DNA of 64,000 nt from Chlorobiota bacterium (GCA_013151215.1 JAADIS010000003.1:19477-83476); one strand, 5' to 3'. Positions 26,951 through 36,569 are shown, numbered from the stretch's first letter. The notes: generated by a model not told the origin, from the letters alone. Program-made: numbers and translations.

Positions 26951-27994
26951 ATGTTGACGAAACAACAACTTGACGAAATCAACGGTTTTATCAGTGATGG
27001 GAATAAGATCGTTATAACAACTCATACAAACCCTGATGGCGATGCTGTTGGGTCTTCACTGGCCGTTTACCATTATTTAATGGAAAAAGGTGCTGAGGTA
27101 ACTTCAATAGTGCCTAATAAGTTTCCGGGTTTTTATAACTGGTTATCGGCGAGTAACGAGATAATCGTTTTTGAGACCGAGGCGAAAAAAGCGAAAAAGG
27201 CCCTGTTGGGGGCTGATCTGATCTTCTGTTTGGATTATAATGCCGTCCACAGGCTTGGGGCCATGGCTGATTTGCTCAGGACGGCCAAAGGAAAAAAAAT
27301 CCTTATCGACCATCATGTTTCCCCTGAGCTTGAAAGCTTCGATTACGTTTTGTCGGATATTAACACCTCTTCGACAGGTGAGCTGGTGTATGATTTTATT
27401 GTTGCCTTGGGGGATGAGGAATTGATCGACTCGAAGGTCGCGGAATGTCTTTACACCTGTATTATAACGGATACCGGCTCTTTTAGCCATTCGTGCAACA
27501 ACCCTAAAACTTATGAGGTGATGGCAAAGCTTGTGCGCAAAGGCATCGATGCGCGAAGGCTGCATGGTCTTATATATGACACATTTTCTGAAAACCGCCT
27601 GCGCTTGTTGGGTTTTGCCATAAACGACAGAATGCTGGTCTGGGAGGAGCTTAAAACGGCACTTATTTACCTCACTAAAGATGATTTAAAAAAATATAAC
27701 TATCAAGTTGGTGATACTGAGGGAGTTGTTAACTTTGCCCTATCGATGGAAAAAGTAAATTTGGCAGTGTTGGTTACCGAAAAAGATAAAAAAATACGAT
27801 TAAGCTTCCGCTCGAAGGGGGATTTTTCCGTGAACGACCTTGCCCGTGAGCATTTCAACGGAGGAGGGCACCGCAATGCCGCCGGTGGTAACCTGAACCT
27901 GCCCATCATGGATGTTATCGACAAGATAAGGTCGGTCTTGGGCAATTACCGAACAGAGCTGAACTCTAATAACGTAAGCACTGATGCGGTTTAG
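26951..27994 (+). CDS. DHH-family phosphoesterase (NrnA-like nanoRNase/pAp phosphatase)
   Basis: A 347-residue enzyme from ATG 26951 (MLTKQQLDEINGF). The first 14 residues in the track lie in the promoter. The DHH domain shows TTHTNPDGDAVGS, LDYNAVHRLG and LIDHHVSPE, and the DHHA1 domain ends with the GGGHRNAAGG motif. Relatives hydrolyse short oligoribonucleotides and 3'-phosphoadenosine 5'-phosphate with Mn2+. It overlaps by 11 bases the first of three FKBP lipoprotein genes, so it heads an operon linking RNA turnover with envelope folding factors by position only. Confidence 0.93.
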   Translation: MLTKQQLDEINGFISDGNKIVITTHTNPDGDAVGSSLAVYHYLMEKGAEVTSIVPNKFPGFYNWLSASNEIIVFETEAKKAKKALLGADLIFCLDYNAVHRLGAMADLLRTAKGKKILIDHHVSPELESFDYVLSDINTSSTGELVYDFIVALGDEELIDSKVAECLYTCIITDTGSFSHSCNNPKTYEVMAKLVRKGIDARRLHGLIYDTFSENRLRLLGFAINDRMLVWEELKTALIYLTKDDLKKYNYQVGDTEGVVNFALSMEKVNLAVLVTEKDKKIRLSFRSKGDFSVNDLAREHFNGGGHRNAAGGNLNLPIMDVIDKIRSVLGNYRTELNSNNVSTDAV

Positions 27995-28517
27995 TTTTAG
28001 AATGCTAATATTGGTTTTATCGATGGGTTTCATTTTTTCCTGTATAAATGAGGACGATAAGGGCGATGTTATTTATAAGCCAAGTGCCCGCGACAAGGAG
28101 CTGGCATTGTTGAAGGCCAATAAATATTTGTTGAAGCTTGAGAGCCAGGATATTGACAACTATGTGCGCAGGCATTCGTGGAATATGGTTTCGACTGGTT
28201 CCGGGCTCAGGCTCGGGATTGTGGAAAAGGGAAGTGGCAAGGCCATAAAAAAGGGCGAGCTGGTGAGGATGGACTATGAAACCCGATTGATAGACGGCAG
28301 CCTTGTTTATTCTTCGGAAAACGACGGAACGAAATCGTTTATTGTCGGGCATGGTGGCATCGAGTCAGGTTTGGAAGAAGCAGTGCTGTTGATGCACTAT
28401 GGCGATGAGGCAAATATCATTATTCCCTCTCACCTGGCTTTTGGTTTGTTAGGTGACCAAAAAAGTATACCTTCGCACGCAACTTTGATTTATAAGGTTA
28501 AAATATTGAACAATTAA
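27984..28517 (+). CDS. FKBP-type peptidyl-prolyl isomerase lipoprotein, one FKBP module
   Basis: A 177-residue lipoprotein (signal MLILVLSMGFIFSC, Cys followed by INEDD). After a ~60-residue linker, a single FKBP domain spans about 85-177: GSGKAIKKGELVRMDYETRL, SFIVGHGGIESGLEEAVLLM, IIIPSHLAFG. Several aromatic residues of the classical active site are replaced, so isomerase activity may be weak. It resembles GldI-type periplasmic isomerases of Bacteroidota, but I do not assign gldI. It overlaps the DHH gene. Confidence 0.85.
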   Translation: MRFSFRMLILVLSMGFIFSCINEDDKGDVIYKPSARDKELALLKANKYLLKLESQDIDNYVRRHSWNMVSTGSGLRLGIVEKGSGKAIKKGELVRMDYETRLIDGSLVYSSENDGTKSFIVGHGGIESGLEEAVLLMHYGDEANIIIPSHLAFGLLGDQKSIPSHATLIYKVKILNN

Positions 28518-28591
28518 AATAATAATAGTAGTTTGGGTTGTAAGGCTTTGTAAACCAGCATATTGCAATTCAACAATTAAAATTTAAGGTA

Positions 28592-29464
28592 ATGAAAAAA
28601 ATAGTTTTAGGATTAATGGTAATGGGAGTTATTGCTATTTTAATCTCTTCATGTGGGGATAATGGCGAATCAAAAACTACCAAGAGTGGGCTTAAGTACA
28701 AATTTTATGAGACAAACAATGATGGGCGCATCCCGGTTAAAGGCGATATCATTGAGGTCAATATGAGTTATCAAACTCCCGATACTGTCTTGTTTGACAG
28801 TAAAACAATGCCGAAGCCCTTAGTTATGCGTTTGGACGAATCTGTTTTCAAAGGTGATTTATACGAAGGAATTTATTTGATGCACGAAGGCGACAGCGCT
28901 TCTTTTTCTTGTAATACCGACTCTGTTTTCATGAAGCTTTTCCGTCAGAAAGTAACGCCACCTCAATTCGATTCGGTTGATTATATAACATTCAACATCA
29001 AGCTGTTGAGCGTTAAGTCGCAGGATGAGCTTAAGAAAGAGCAAGAAGCCGGGAACAAGGCCGCACAGGAGAGCGAGAAGGCGGGTCTGGATAAATATCT
29101 GGCCGATAACAATATAACTGCCACACCTACCGAAACGGGCTTGATCTTTATCGAAACTCAAAAGGGGAACGGCGAGAAGCCCCAAAAAGGAGATAAGGTA
29201 AAAGTTCATTATACAGGTTATTTATTGGACGGAACAAAATTCGATAGTTCGCTGGACCGCGGCAAGCCTTTTGAATTCGAGCTAGGTGCCGGCCAAGTTA
29301 TCAAAGGCTGGGACGAAGGTCTTGCCCTTATGGACGTAGGCAGCAAGGCCACACTTATCATTCCATCAGCAATTGCCTATGGGCCAAGAGGCGCCGGCGG
29401 CATGATACCTCCTTATTCAACTCTTAAATTCGATGTCGAGCTTTTAGGCATCGACAAGAAATAA
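28592..29464 (+). CDS. FKBP-type peptidyl-prolyl isomerase lipoprotein, two FKBP modules
   Basis: A 290-residue lipoprotein with lipobox LISSC. The N-terminal FKBP-like module (about 30-145) is degenerate ([20 protein letters not shown], no AYG motif). The C-terminal module (about 180-290) is canonical: [50 protein letters not shown] and [14 protein letters not shown]. It should accelerate Xaa-Pro isomerisation in the periplasm. The two modules are joined by a charged, probably helical linker ([18 protein letters not shown]). It is the second of three FKBP genes in a row. Confidence 0.92.
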   Translation: MKKIVLGLMVMGVIAILISSCGDNGESKTTKSGLKYKFYETNNDGRIPVKGDIIEVNMSYQTPDTVLFDSKTMPKPLVMRLDESVFKGDLYEGIYLMHEGDSASFSCNTDSVFMKLFRQKVTPPQFDSVDYITFNIKLLSVKSQDELKKEQEAGNKAAQESEKAGLDKYLADNNITATPTETGLIFIETQKGNGEKPQKGDKVKVHYTGYLLDGTKFDSSLDRGKPFEFELGAGQVIKGWDEGLALMDVGSKATLIIPSAIAYGPRGAGGMIPPYSTLKFDVELLGIDKK

Positions 29465-29570
29465 TCGGTTCTTAATGAATGAGTCGTTGGTTATGTTAAT
29501 GATGATCAGCGGCTTTTTCATGTTTTGGTTTCTTGTTGTGTTTTAATGGCACTAGCAATCTTTTAATCTT

Positions 29571-30902
29571 ATGAAGAAGTATTTTGCAATATCAAGTGTG
29601 ATTATCGTCTTTTTCAGTTTATTTAACGGATGCTCGAATTCTAAATATCCGGGTTATGAACTGTCCGATAATGGGGTTAACTATAAGTTTATTACTCGCT
29701 CAGCCGATACTGCAAAGGCAGAAGTATCGGATTATGTGGTAGTTAATATGACCTATGGCCTGGCCGACACCTTGTTGTTCGATAGCAAGACATTGGACGA
29801 CGAGCTGGTGTTCCCTTATATTGAGCATACATTTGAAGGCGACCTATATGATGCTTTAGGCCTTATGTCGGTCGGCGATTCGATGGCGTTCGTTATAGTA
29901 GCCGATTCGTTTTATCTTAAAACTGCCAATATGAGCAAGCTGCCAAGTTATGTAAAGGCAGGGGAACCAATGTATTACCAACTGAAACTGCTGAGGGTCG
30001 AGACAAGAAAACAATATCAGCAGGCAATATTAGGTGCCCAGATGGAGAAGAGAAAAAAGGAAATCAGCACCTTGCTCGATTATGTGCGCAACAACAAGAT
30101 CAGCAACCCACCAACAGCTAGCGGCTTATATTTTATAGAAACGAAAAAGGGCTGGGGGCACAAGCCGGGAAAAGGCGATATCTGCAACATAAGACTTATG
30201 GTTAAAACCTTGAACGGGACTCAGTTATATTCAAATCTTAAAAAAGATATACCTGTCCTGAAAGTAGAGTATGGAAAAGAGTTCGACACCAAAGGATTTA
30301 TGGAAGGCCTTGGTATGATGAAAGAAGGGGGGGAAGCCAAGCTTATTGTTCCTTCCAACATAGGTGTCGGGGCTTATGGAATGCAAGGCGTTGACGGATT
30401 TACTACCTTGGAATATAAGCTTGTACTTGAGTCAATAACACCGTTTGCTGCTGCGGAAAAACAAAGACTGGAGGAGGAGAAGATCAGAAATGCCGAGCGC
30501 GATAAAATAAAAGGCACGGAAAAGGCCAAGCTGGAAAGTTATATCAGGAAAAACAAAATTAAGGTCAGCCCTCAGCCCTCCGGGTTTTATTATATTGAAC
30601 GCCGGGCCGGCAGTGGTAAGCAAGCCGTACATGGAAGCACCGTCGAGCTTAATTACAAGCTATTCTCCATAGACGGGGACCTTATCAGCTCTTCCTATGA
30701 AAAAGGACAGCCGCTTAAATTCGTGCTTGGCACGGGAGCGGTGATCGAAGGGTGGGAGAAAGGCATAAAGCTTATGAGCGAAGGTTCTGAGGCTACTTTG
30801 GTCATTCCGTCGAATTTGGCTTATGGGAGCCAGGGAAAAGGCAAGAAGATCCCTCCATATTCAACTTTGGTGTTCGATGTCGAGCTAGTTTCTGTTAAGT
30901 AA
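29571..30902 (+). CDS. FKBP-type peptidyl-prolyl isomerase lipoprotein, three FKBP modules
   Basis: A 443-residue lipoprotein (signal VIIVFFSLFNGC). Module 1 (about 30-145) and module 2 (about 180-285, with GDICNIRLMVKTLNGTQLYS) are degenerate. Module 3 (about 335-443) is close to canonical: LKFVLGTGAVIEGWEKGIKL, LVIPSNLAYGSQGKG, IPPYSTLVFDVEL. Charged helical linkers separate the modules (EKQRLEEEKIRNAERDKIKG). The first module resembles module 1 of the upstream gene (DTLLFDSKTLDDELVF and [16 protein letters not shown]), so the genes look like products of module addition. Likely periplasmic chaperone-isomerase. Confidence 0.9.
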   Translation: MKKYFAISSVIIVFFSLFNGCSNSKYPGYELSDNGVNYKFITRSADTAKAEVSDYVVVNMTYGLADTLLFDSKTLDDELVFPYIEHTFEGDLYDALGLMSVGDSMAFVIVADSFYLKTANMSKLPSYVKAGEPMYYQLKLLRVETRKQYQQAILGAQMEKRKKEISTLLDYVRNNKISNPPTASGLYFIETKKGWGHKPGKGDICNIRLMVKTLNGTQLYSNLKKDIPVLKVEYGKEFDTKGFMEGLGMMKEGGEAKLIVPSNIGVGAYGMQGVDGFTTLEYKLVLESITPFAAAEKQRLEEEKIRNAERDKIKGTEKAKLESYIRKNKIKVSPQPSGFYYIERRAGSGKQAVHGSTVELNYKLFSIDGDLISSSYEKGQPLKFVLGTGAVIEGWEKGIKLMSEGSEATLVIPSNLAYGSQGKGKKIPPYSTLVFDVELVSVK

Positions 30903-31316
30903 TGTTTGATTGGCACTCAACTCTTTATTGTTGTTAAAGTATTTCTCGATCAGGTCTGTCAATTCCTCTACTAAAAACGGTTTTGCCAGGAAATTGTCCA
31001 TTCCCGCATCGAAACAGCTTTGCCTGTCTGTTTCCATGGCGTAAGCCGTAACGGCAATAATCTTAACCGGCGGCAAATTGTTTGCGGCTTCGTATTCCCT
31101 TATTTGAATCGTGGCATCCAGTCCGTTCATTTCGGGCATTTCCAAATCCATAAGTATTAAATCATATTTGTTCTTTTTGTAAAAACCTATGCCTAACTGG
31201 CCGTTTACGGCAATATCTGTTTTATGGCCTAATCTGTCAAGAACAATCTTCACAAACTTTATATTCATTTCGTCGTTTTCGACTAGCAGTATTCTCAGTC
31301 CTCTTACTTTTTCCAT
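30885..31316 (-). CDS. Single-domain response regulator
   Basis: A 143-residue stand-alone receiver: acidic LLVENDE, Asp57 in LILMDLEMPEMNG, Thr in AVTAYAM, Lys in FLAKPF. There is no output domain, so it probably acts by protein contact or in a phosphorelay. Its end overlaps the convergent FKBP gene by 18 bases. The hybrid kinase gene lies upstream on the same strand, across a 196-base gap with no visible gene. Confidence 0.92.
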   Translation of the reverse strand: MEKVRGLRILLVENDEMNIKFVKIVLDRLGHKTDIAVNGQLGIGFYKKNKYDLILMDLEMPEMNGLDATIQIREYEAANNLPPVKIIAVTAYAMETDRQSCFDAGMDNFLAKPFLVEELTDLIEKYFNNNKELSANQTLLNRN

Positions 31317-31512
31317 ATTAGTATTTCTTTGTTGTTGATAGTACTTAATTATTGTAAATCAAGATATATGCCATTTTTAAATTTATTGATATAATACTGG
31401 TTTTGTGATTATTAAATTATCACAGACGATAAGGTCGAGTTTCAAATCGGGACATTTTTTTTGATAATAAGACAAATAACGATCAATGTGGTTCTTAATA
31501 GAAAAATTTCCG

Positions 31513-32910
31513 CTACAAATTTAATACTTTTTCGATTACGGAAATCAATTCTGTCTTTTTTATTGGCTTCGACAAATATTCGTCGAAACCTTCATTTAAG
31601 AGTTTTTCCTTTTCATTCGACATGGCATAGGCCGTTTGGGCTATAAAAGGCGTGCTTACCATTACGGGCCAGTCTTTTTTAATCCGGTGCATAAGCGTTA
31701 TTCCGTCAAATTCACCGGGCAGGTTAATATCCATTAGCACAAAATCAATTATAAATTGGTCGAGTGCCAGCTTGGTTAGCTCATCCAGGGTCTCTTCCCC
31801 GGAACCGCAGACGACAAGTTTATTACAACCAAATAACAATTTCGTAAATAATATTTGGTTGATCTTGTCATCTTCCACAAGCAAGATATTTTTGTTTTCC
31901 CATGGAGCCTTATCGCTTATTTGCTTTTTCCTGACCTTGGGCTCTTTTTGTGCCTGGGCTACTCTTGCAAGTTGCAAACTGATGAAAGCCTCTGTCCCGC
32001 TGCCTTTTTCAGATTCGATAACAATATTGCCGTTCATCAGATGGAGGGCTTTTTTCGCAAGTGGCAAACTTAAGCCTGCTCCTTGGTATTTCGTTGAATA
32101 CCCTAAGGTTTCCTGCCTGTAAGGCTCAAACACAAGCGGGATATAAGATGGGTCGATCCCGATGCCGGTATCTTTAATGCTGATGGTAACTATATCACCT
32201 TCGCTTCTTGCGCCAACTTTAATATACCCTTTGTCGGTAAACCTAACCGAATTGTCCAAAACCGAATCGATAATCCTCCTCAGGGCATCTCTGTCTGACA
32301 AACAATTGTGGTCCAGGTCTTTATCTACTATAATCTGTAAGCCTTTCTCGTCGGCTATTTTCCTGAAGTTTGCGATCGATTCGTTGAGTATCGATTTTAA
32401 ATCGCAAGCCACCAGGTCGAAACTAATATCGTTTACCTCTATTCTGCTTATATCGATAATATCGTTTAACAGCTTGAGCAAATTCTCCCCGCTTTCGGAG
32501 ATGCTGTTCCCATACTCATATAGATCGTCCCTGTTAAGGTGGGCCATCTCGGTTTTGAGCAGGTTGGCGAAACCCAAAATCCCGTTCAGCGGATTCCTTA
32601 TTTCGTTACTGACATTTGTCAAGAAAACATTTTTCATATAATTGGCCTTTTCTTCCTTTTCTATGGAGGCTTTCAAGGACTTGTTCCTGATCTTGATGTC
32701 TTGTATGTCAATCTTTAGTGCCTGTGATTCGGATCTGTAACGGGACTCGAAACTGTTATTGGGGTTATTAAGCTCGTTTAAGTTCAGCCTGATGTCATTT
32801 TGCTTGTCGCTTATGGTTTTGGCCCAAACCGATTTTTTTCTGTAAAAAATAAATGCCGTGCTTATGGATAGCAAAACAAGTGCGATACTTAAAACATAAA
32901 ATAAGCTCAT
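31513..32910 (-). CDS. Hybrid histidine kinase-receiver with His replaced by Asn in the H-box
   Basis: A 465-residue protein: one N-terminal membrane helix (about 3-23), a coiled coil (about 30-95), HisKA, HATPase and a C-terminal receiver. The H-box reads FLTNVSNEIRNPLNGILGF where the family has SHEIRTP. Residue 102 is Asn (codon AAC, plus bases 32605-32607 gtt), so the usual phosphate acceptor is absent. The ATP-binding motifs look intact (DTGIGID, GAGLSLPLAKKAL) and the receiver has LVEDD, Asp in VLMDINLP and Lys in LSKPI. It may be a phosphatase or a pseudokinase that regulates others. It lies at the distal end of the polysaccharide locus, 6 bases after a methyltransferase gene. Confidence 0.88.
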   Translation of the reverse strand: MSLFYVLSIALVLLSISTAFIFYRKKSVWAKTISDKQNDIRLNLNELNNPNNSFESRYRSESQALKIDIQDIKIRNKSLKASIEKEEKANYMKNVFLTNVSNEIRNPLNGILGFANLLKTEMAHLNRDDLYEYGNSISESGENLLKLLNDIIDISRIEVNDISFDLVACDLKSILNESIANFRKIADEKGLQIIVDKDLDHNCLSDRDALRRIIDSVLDNSVRFTDKGYIKVGARSEGDIVTISIKDTGIGIDPSYIPLVFEPYRQETLGYSTKYQGAGLSLPLAKKALHLMNGNIVIESEKGSGTEAFISLQLARVAQAQKEPKVRKKQISDKAPWENKNILLVEDDKINQILFTKLLFGCNKLVVCGSGEETLDELTKLALDQFIIDFVLMDINLPGEFDGITLMHRIKKDWPVMVSTPFIAQTAYAMSNEKEKLLNEGFDEYLSKPIKKTELISVIEKVLNL

Positions 32911-32916
32911 GATAAT

Positions 32917-33723
32917 TTATTTGGTTTTTTCAGCAGTAAACAGGATTTCCTTCGGGAACAGCTTTAATCTTTCGACTTTCGCAGGGTCAAAATCGCCCTG
33001 TCTTATCAATTTTACCATAAAGCCTACCGATTCCAGAAGTTTGGGATAGTCTTTTCCGTACAATCTAACATGATCGAATTGCCCATAATTATCTTCTCTT
33101 TCCTTAACCGTCCTCAAATCAGTGTTCTCAAAGGTTGAATCCGTATTATTTGAATAAGGGATCTGTAATATGGCGATACCACCTTTTCTCAATGTCCTGT
33201 GCATCTCGCTAAGCGCCAGCTTGTCGTTGGGGATATGTTCCAAAACATGATTGGCAATGATTATATCAAACTCGGAATCGGAATAATGCATGTCCGTTAA
33301 GTCCACCAAAGTCATTTCGGCAGGATAGTATATTCCTTCATGGTATTTAGCGGCAGGTATATAATCAGCATTTTCAAAGGACGATAAGAACCTATATAAG
33401 CCGGGCTCCGGAGCAATATGAAGTATTTTTATCTTATCATCGAGCAAGTCGGGGCGACTATCGAAAAACAATTTCACGAACCTGTCGCGGTCGGTGCTCT
33501 GGCAATTGGGGCAGATATGGTTTCTTGTCCCTGCCCCGATAATTTCCTTTTCCCCGATAATGGGCAAATTAAAACCTCCCGGCAGCATCTTCCTGAATTT
33601 CCTGTTGCAGATGTTGCAATCACAAGAATTACCGGCATAATAAATACCCCTTAAATACAGAAATATTTTTTTTAGACCTCTGGCATAAGAATTCGGCAGC
33701 TTCTTTTTTAAATCGGAAATCAT
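32917..33723 (-). CDS. SAM-dependent methyltransferase with N-terminal zinc ribbon
   Basis: A 268-residue protein. Cysteines CDCNIC and CPNC (about 33-75) form a likely zinc ribbon. The class I methyltransferase core follows, with ILHIAPEPGLYRFL as motif I, FDIIIANHVLEHIP and HRTLRKGGIAILQIPY. Similar proteins occur in surface polysaccharide clusters, where they modify sugars or lipids. The substrate is not deducible. It is placed directly after the beta-helix gene. Confidence 0.8.
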   Translation of the reverse strand: MISDLKKKLPNSYARGLKKIFLYLRGIYYAGNSCDCNICNRKFRKMLPGGFNLPIIGEKEIIGAGTRNHICPNCQSTDRDRFVKLFFDSRPDLLDDKIKILHIAPEPGLYRFLSSFENADYIPAAKYHEGIYYPAEMTLVDLTDMHYSDSEFDIIIANHVLEHIPNDKLALSEMHRTLRKGGIAILQIPYSNNTDSTFENTDLRTVKEREDNYGQFDHVRLYGKDYPKLLESVGFMVKLIRQGDFDPAKVERLKLFPKEILFTAEKTK

Positions 33724-33729
33724 AGGCTC

Positions 33730-35391
33730 TTATTGAATTATCAACTTATGGTTTACTGAATAAGTCCCGGTATTAACCGTTAAGATACATAATTGGGGGG
33801 ACAAGCCTTTTAAATCAATTTCTATTTTATTATTTATTCCACCCTGGCAGTAGGAATCAAGCTCAAATAATTGCTTACCGTCAATCGACCGAATCGTAAA
33901 AGTGCAAACCCCGCTTTTTAAAGGCCTAATGTTTATACTAGTATAATTTTTGGCGGGGTTCGGGAAAACCTGGCCAACAAAAGCACTCTCTTTCCCGGCT
34001 TCGCCGATGGCGTCGGGGCCCTGATATTCATAGGCGCCAACATCGTAAAAAGTATTATATGGACGGTTATGGTTCAGCAGATCGAATGTTACGCCCTCGC
34101 TACTGAGATTTTTCCCGAAGTCGATGGCGATAGAGCCGTTTTTGAGGCTATAATCGTCGGACGAGGGATTTGTAAACCCAATGTCCGAAATCGAGGGCGA
34201 AAAAATATTATTGCTCAGAGTTAAATTTGCCGAAGAGGTGAGGTTGTTGACATAAGCTGATTCCCCCTCGTCAATTTTACCCGGATCCGCTATTATATTA
34301 TTGATTATGACCCCTTGATTGGCAACGGGGTTGTTATAGGTAATCCCATAGGACTTAGGGCTGACGATAGTGTTATTATAGAATTTGAAGTCGAGATTTG
34401 CGAGAGTTACAACATCGCCTACATAAATACCGTGCTTGGCAGAATTTGGGTTGCCGGGCTCAAAGCTTCTGCCGGCCCTGACTATCAAGTTGTTGTAAAC
34501 CATAAACCCTCCAAGGCCGAGGACATCGATACCATCGCCCTTGCCGTCGTAGATTTCATTGTTATAGCAATCGCAGCGGGAGCCGCCACCGATTAATATC
34601 CCCGACATCTGATAAAGCGTTTCCTTGTCCGAGTCGTAGCGGATAATATTATTATAAATACTGCAGTCCTCGTCGGATGACGATACCTGTATGCCGTCCC
34701 AACCACAATGCTCCAGAATGTTGTTGTATATCTTTACGTCTTTAATCAGGTGCGGGAAAATAGTAGTGTCGCAGGCATCCAAATAAACACCTTGTTCATA
34801 TTTCGAATGACCGATATACATGCCCTCGTCGCCGATATCGTGAAAATAACAATCGTGGATATGCAGTGAATACATAGTGAAATTATCCCTGCTGGAAGCA
34901 AAAGTGCAATCCGGGTCGGTTTTGGCGTAAAGCCCTGCTATTAATGTATTGCTGATTTCGATGTTCGAAACTTCAATATTGGTGCTCAGTTCGTCAATCG
35001 ACATGCCCGAACCATTGGCGACCCTTTTTATTTTAAATCCGTAATCGATACCTTCATAACCATTGCCAAGAAATTTTATAAATGAACAATTCGCGATCTT
35101 AATACCGTAAAAGTTGTCGGTATCGAATAAAACCTGACCATTGCTGTTGATAAAAGTTATGGGCTGGTTCTCAGTACCGTGCACGTTCTTGATAAGCAAA
35201 TAATCCTTTTGCGACGATTCGATACAAACTGTGCTTCCGGCCGGTATGCTTGTTGTTTCGCCATCAATAATAAACTCGTTGGCTGCTATTGTCATGTCGC
35301 AATCTTGCGCCGATAAGCTAAAGGTTAGTAAAGAGCAGAATAAGACAATATTTATTAGTTTTATCATGACCCTCGTTTTGCCCTTTCCCAA
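33730..35391 (-). CDS. T9SS-exported right-handed beta-helix protein
   Basis: A 553-residue secreted protein. A signal sequence (IKLINIVLFCSLLTFSLSAQ) precedes a parallel beta-helix with many short repeats rich in NN and G (YNNILEHCGWDGIQVSSSDE, IYNNIIRYDSDKE, CYNNEIYDGKGDGIDVLGLG). The type A sorting domain at the end starts VGQVFPNPAKNYTSINI. Beta-helix proteins of this kind are often polysaccharide lyases or hydrolases, but no catalytic residues could be assigned. Its position inside the polysaccharide locus suggests it binds, trims or anchors the polymer (inference). The start codon may be internal, at MIKLINIVL. Confidence 0.85.
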   Translation of the reverse strand: MGKGKTRVMIKLINIVLFCSLLTFSLSAQDCDMTIAANEFIIDGETTSIPAGSTVCIESSQKDYLLIKNVHGTENQPITFINSNGQVLFDTDNFYGIKIANCSFIKFLGNGYEGIDYGFKIKRVANGSGMSIDELSTNIEVSNIEISNTLIAGLYAKTDPDCTFASSRDNFTMYSLHIHDCYFHDIGDEGMYIGHSKYEQGVYLDACDTTIFPHLIKDVKIYNNILEHCGWDGIQVSSSDEDCSIYNNIIRYDSDKETLYQMSGILIGGGSRCDCYNNEIYDGKGDGIDVLGLGGFMVYNNLIVRAGRSFEPGNPNSAKHGIYVGDVVTLANLDFKFYNNTIVSPKSYGITYNNPVANQGVIINNIIADPGKIDEGESAYVNNLTSSANLTLSNNIFSPSISDIGFTNPSSDDYSLKNGSIAIDFGKNLSSEGVTFDLLNHNRPYNTFYDVGAYEYQGPDAIGEAGKESAFVGQVFPNPAKNYTSINIRPLKSGVCTFTIRSIDGKQLFELDSYCQGGINNKIEIDLKGLSPQLCILTVNTGTYSVNHKLIIQ

Positions 35392-36557
35392 TTTACGGAT
35401 TGCTGCCCTTTTAAAAACCGTTGAAACCCGAGGTAAACGGCATAGTTCATAACGAAAAAGTAGTACGGTACGAACAATATCTTTATGCTGATCTTTTTGT
35501 TTTCGAGAAACCAGCCCAACATTGCGAAAACGTAGAACAATACCTGGGCATAAAAAAGCAAGGTGTAAATATTTGAAAAAGAAGTTATTCCGGCATTTAA
35601 GGCCAGGAAAAAATTAAAGATAAATATAAAAGGCAATGCAAGAGGGGCAAGCGTCCAGCGCAAAACCCTGTGTGAAATGTATTGAAAGCTAAGGGTTTTA
35701 TATTTAAAGATATTAAGCAAAGGACTTAACCTAATTATTGATTGAATACCCCCGGCAGCAATCCTTATCTTACGTTTGAGTTCTTCCTGTACGTTAGCCG
35801 AAGAGCTTTCTATCGCATAGGCTTCAGGATCATATTGAATAGTGTAACCTTCCATGGCAACTCTTAATGAAATAATGAAGTCGTCGAGAAGTGTATCTTT
35901 TTCAACTTCGCGGAATAATTCTGTTCTAATTGCGAAAAGTTCCCCCGCTGCACCCACAACGGAATAAAGTTCGGCATCCCATTTTTTTAGTTTGGATTCA
36001 TATTTCCAATAAATCCCTTCACTACCCACGGCTGAGTCGGAATCCTTCTTGAAAATCCGTTTTTCGCCTGATACACAGCCTACTTTGGGGTCTTTGAACA
36101 TATTTACTATCCGTTGGATCGATTCTTCACCTAGCATGGTGTTTCCATCGGAGAATATCACAATGGGCGACTTGACAAATTTCATGCCCCTGTTCATGGC
36201 ACCTATTTTTCCGCCTCTGGCATCTTCATGATAAACTTCCACGCCCCGGTCTGAATATTTCTTCAAAATATCAGGCGTTCCGTCGTCCGATCCATCGGTT
36301 ACCCAAACTTGTCTTACTTTGTCCTTATTATATTTAAGACTGAACGAGTTTTCGACCTTGGCATCAACATAATCTTTTTCGTTATATGCTGCAACGAACA
36401 ATGTAACTTCTGGTTCATAGTCTTCATCGATATTCTTTTTTGAACTGCCGAATATCCTTTTAAGTTTAACCAAGAAAAACAATAGAATTCCATAACCCAA
36501 ATAGGCATAGAAAACAATGAAAAGCAAAAGCCAGAATATAAATTCCAATGTGTTCAT
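35364..36557 (-). CDS. Membrane glycosyltransferase family 2 (processive-type)
   Basis: A 397-residue protein with an N-terminal membrane helix, then a GT2 domain (PEVTLFVAAYNEKDYVDAKV, QVWVTDGSDDGTPDI, IVIFSDGNTML, DDFIISLRVAMEGY) and three or more C-terminal membrane helices. A RRxR-like substrate gate is only partly present (LKRKIRIAAGGIQS). It is expected to act at the inner membrane in polymer assembly. Its end overlaps the beta-helix gene start by 28 bases. Confidence 0.88.
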   Translation of the reverse strand: MNTLEFIFWLLLFIVFYAYLGYGILLFFLVKLKRIFGSSKKNIDEDYEPEVTLFVAAYNEKDYVDAKVENSFSLKYNKDKVRQVWVTDGSDDGTPDILKKYSDRGVEVYHEDARGGKIGAMNRGMKFVKSPIVIFSDGNTMLGEESIQRIVNMFKDPKVGCVSGEKRIFKKDSDSAVGSEGIYWKYESKLKKWDAELYSVVGAAGELFAIRTELFREVEKDTLLDDFIISLRVAMEGYTIQYDPEAYAIESSSANVQEELKRKIRIAAGGIQSIIRLSPLLNIFKYKTLSFQYISHRVLRWTLAPLALPFIFIFNFFLALNAGITSFSNIYTLLFYAQVLFYVFAMLGWFLENKKISIKILFVPYYFFVMNYAVYLGFQRFLKGQQSVNWERAKRGS

Positions 36558-36569
36558 AAGGTCGATATA

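Noticed and set aside
27984-28517. Assignment as gldI
   Set aside because: An FKBP lipoprotein alone does not identify the gliding gene; no other gld gene is nearby.
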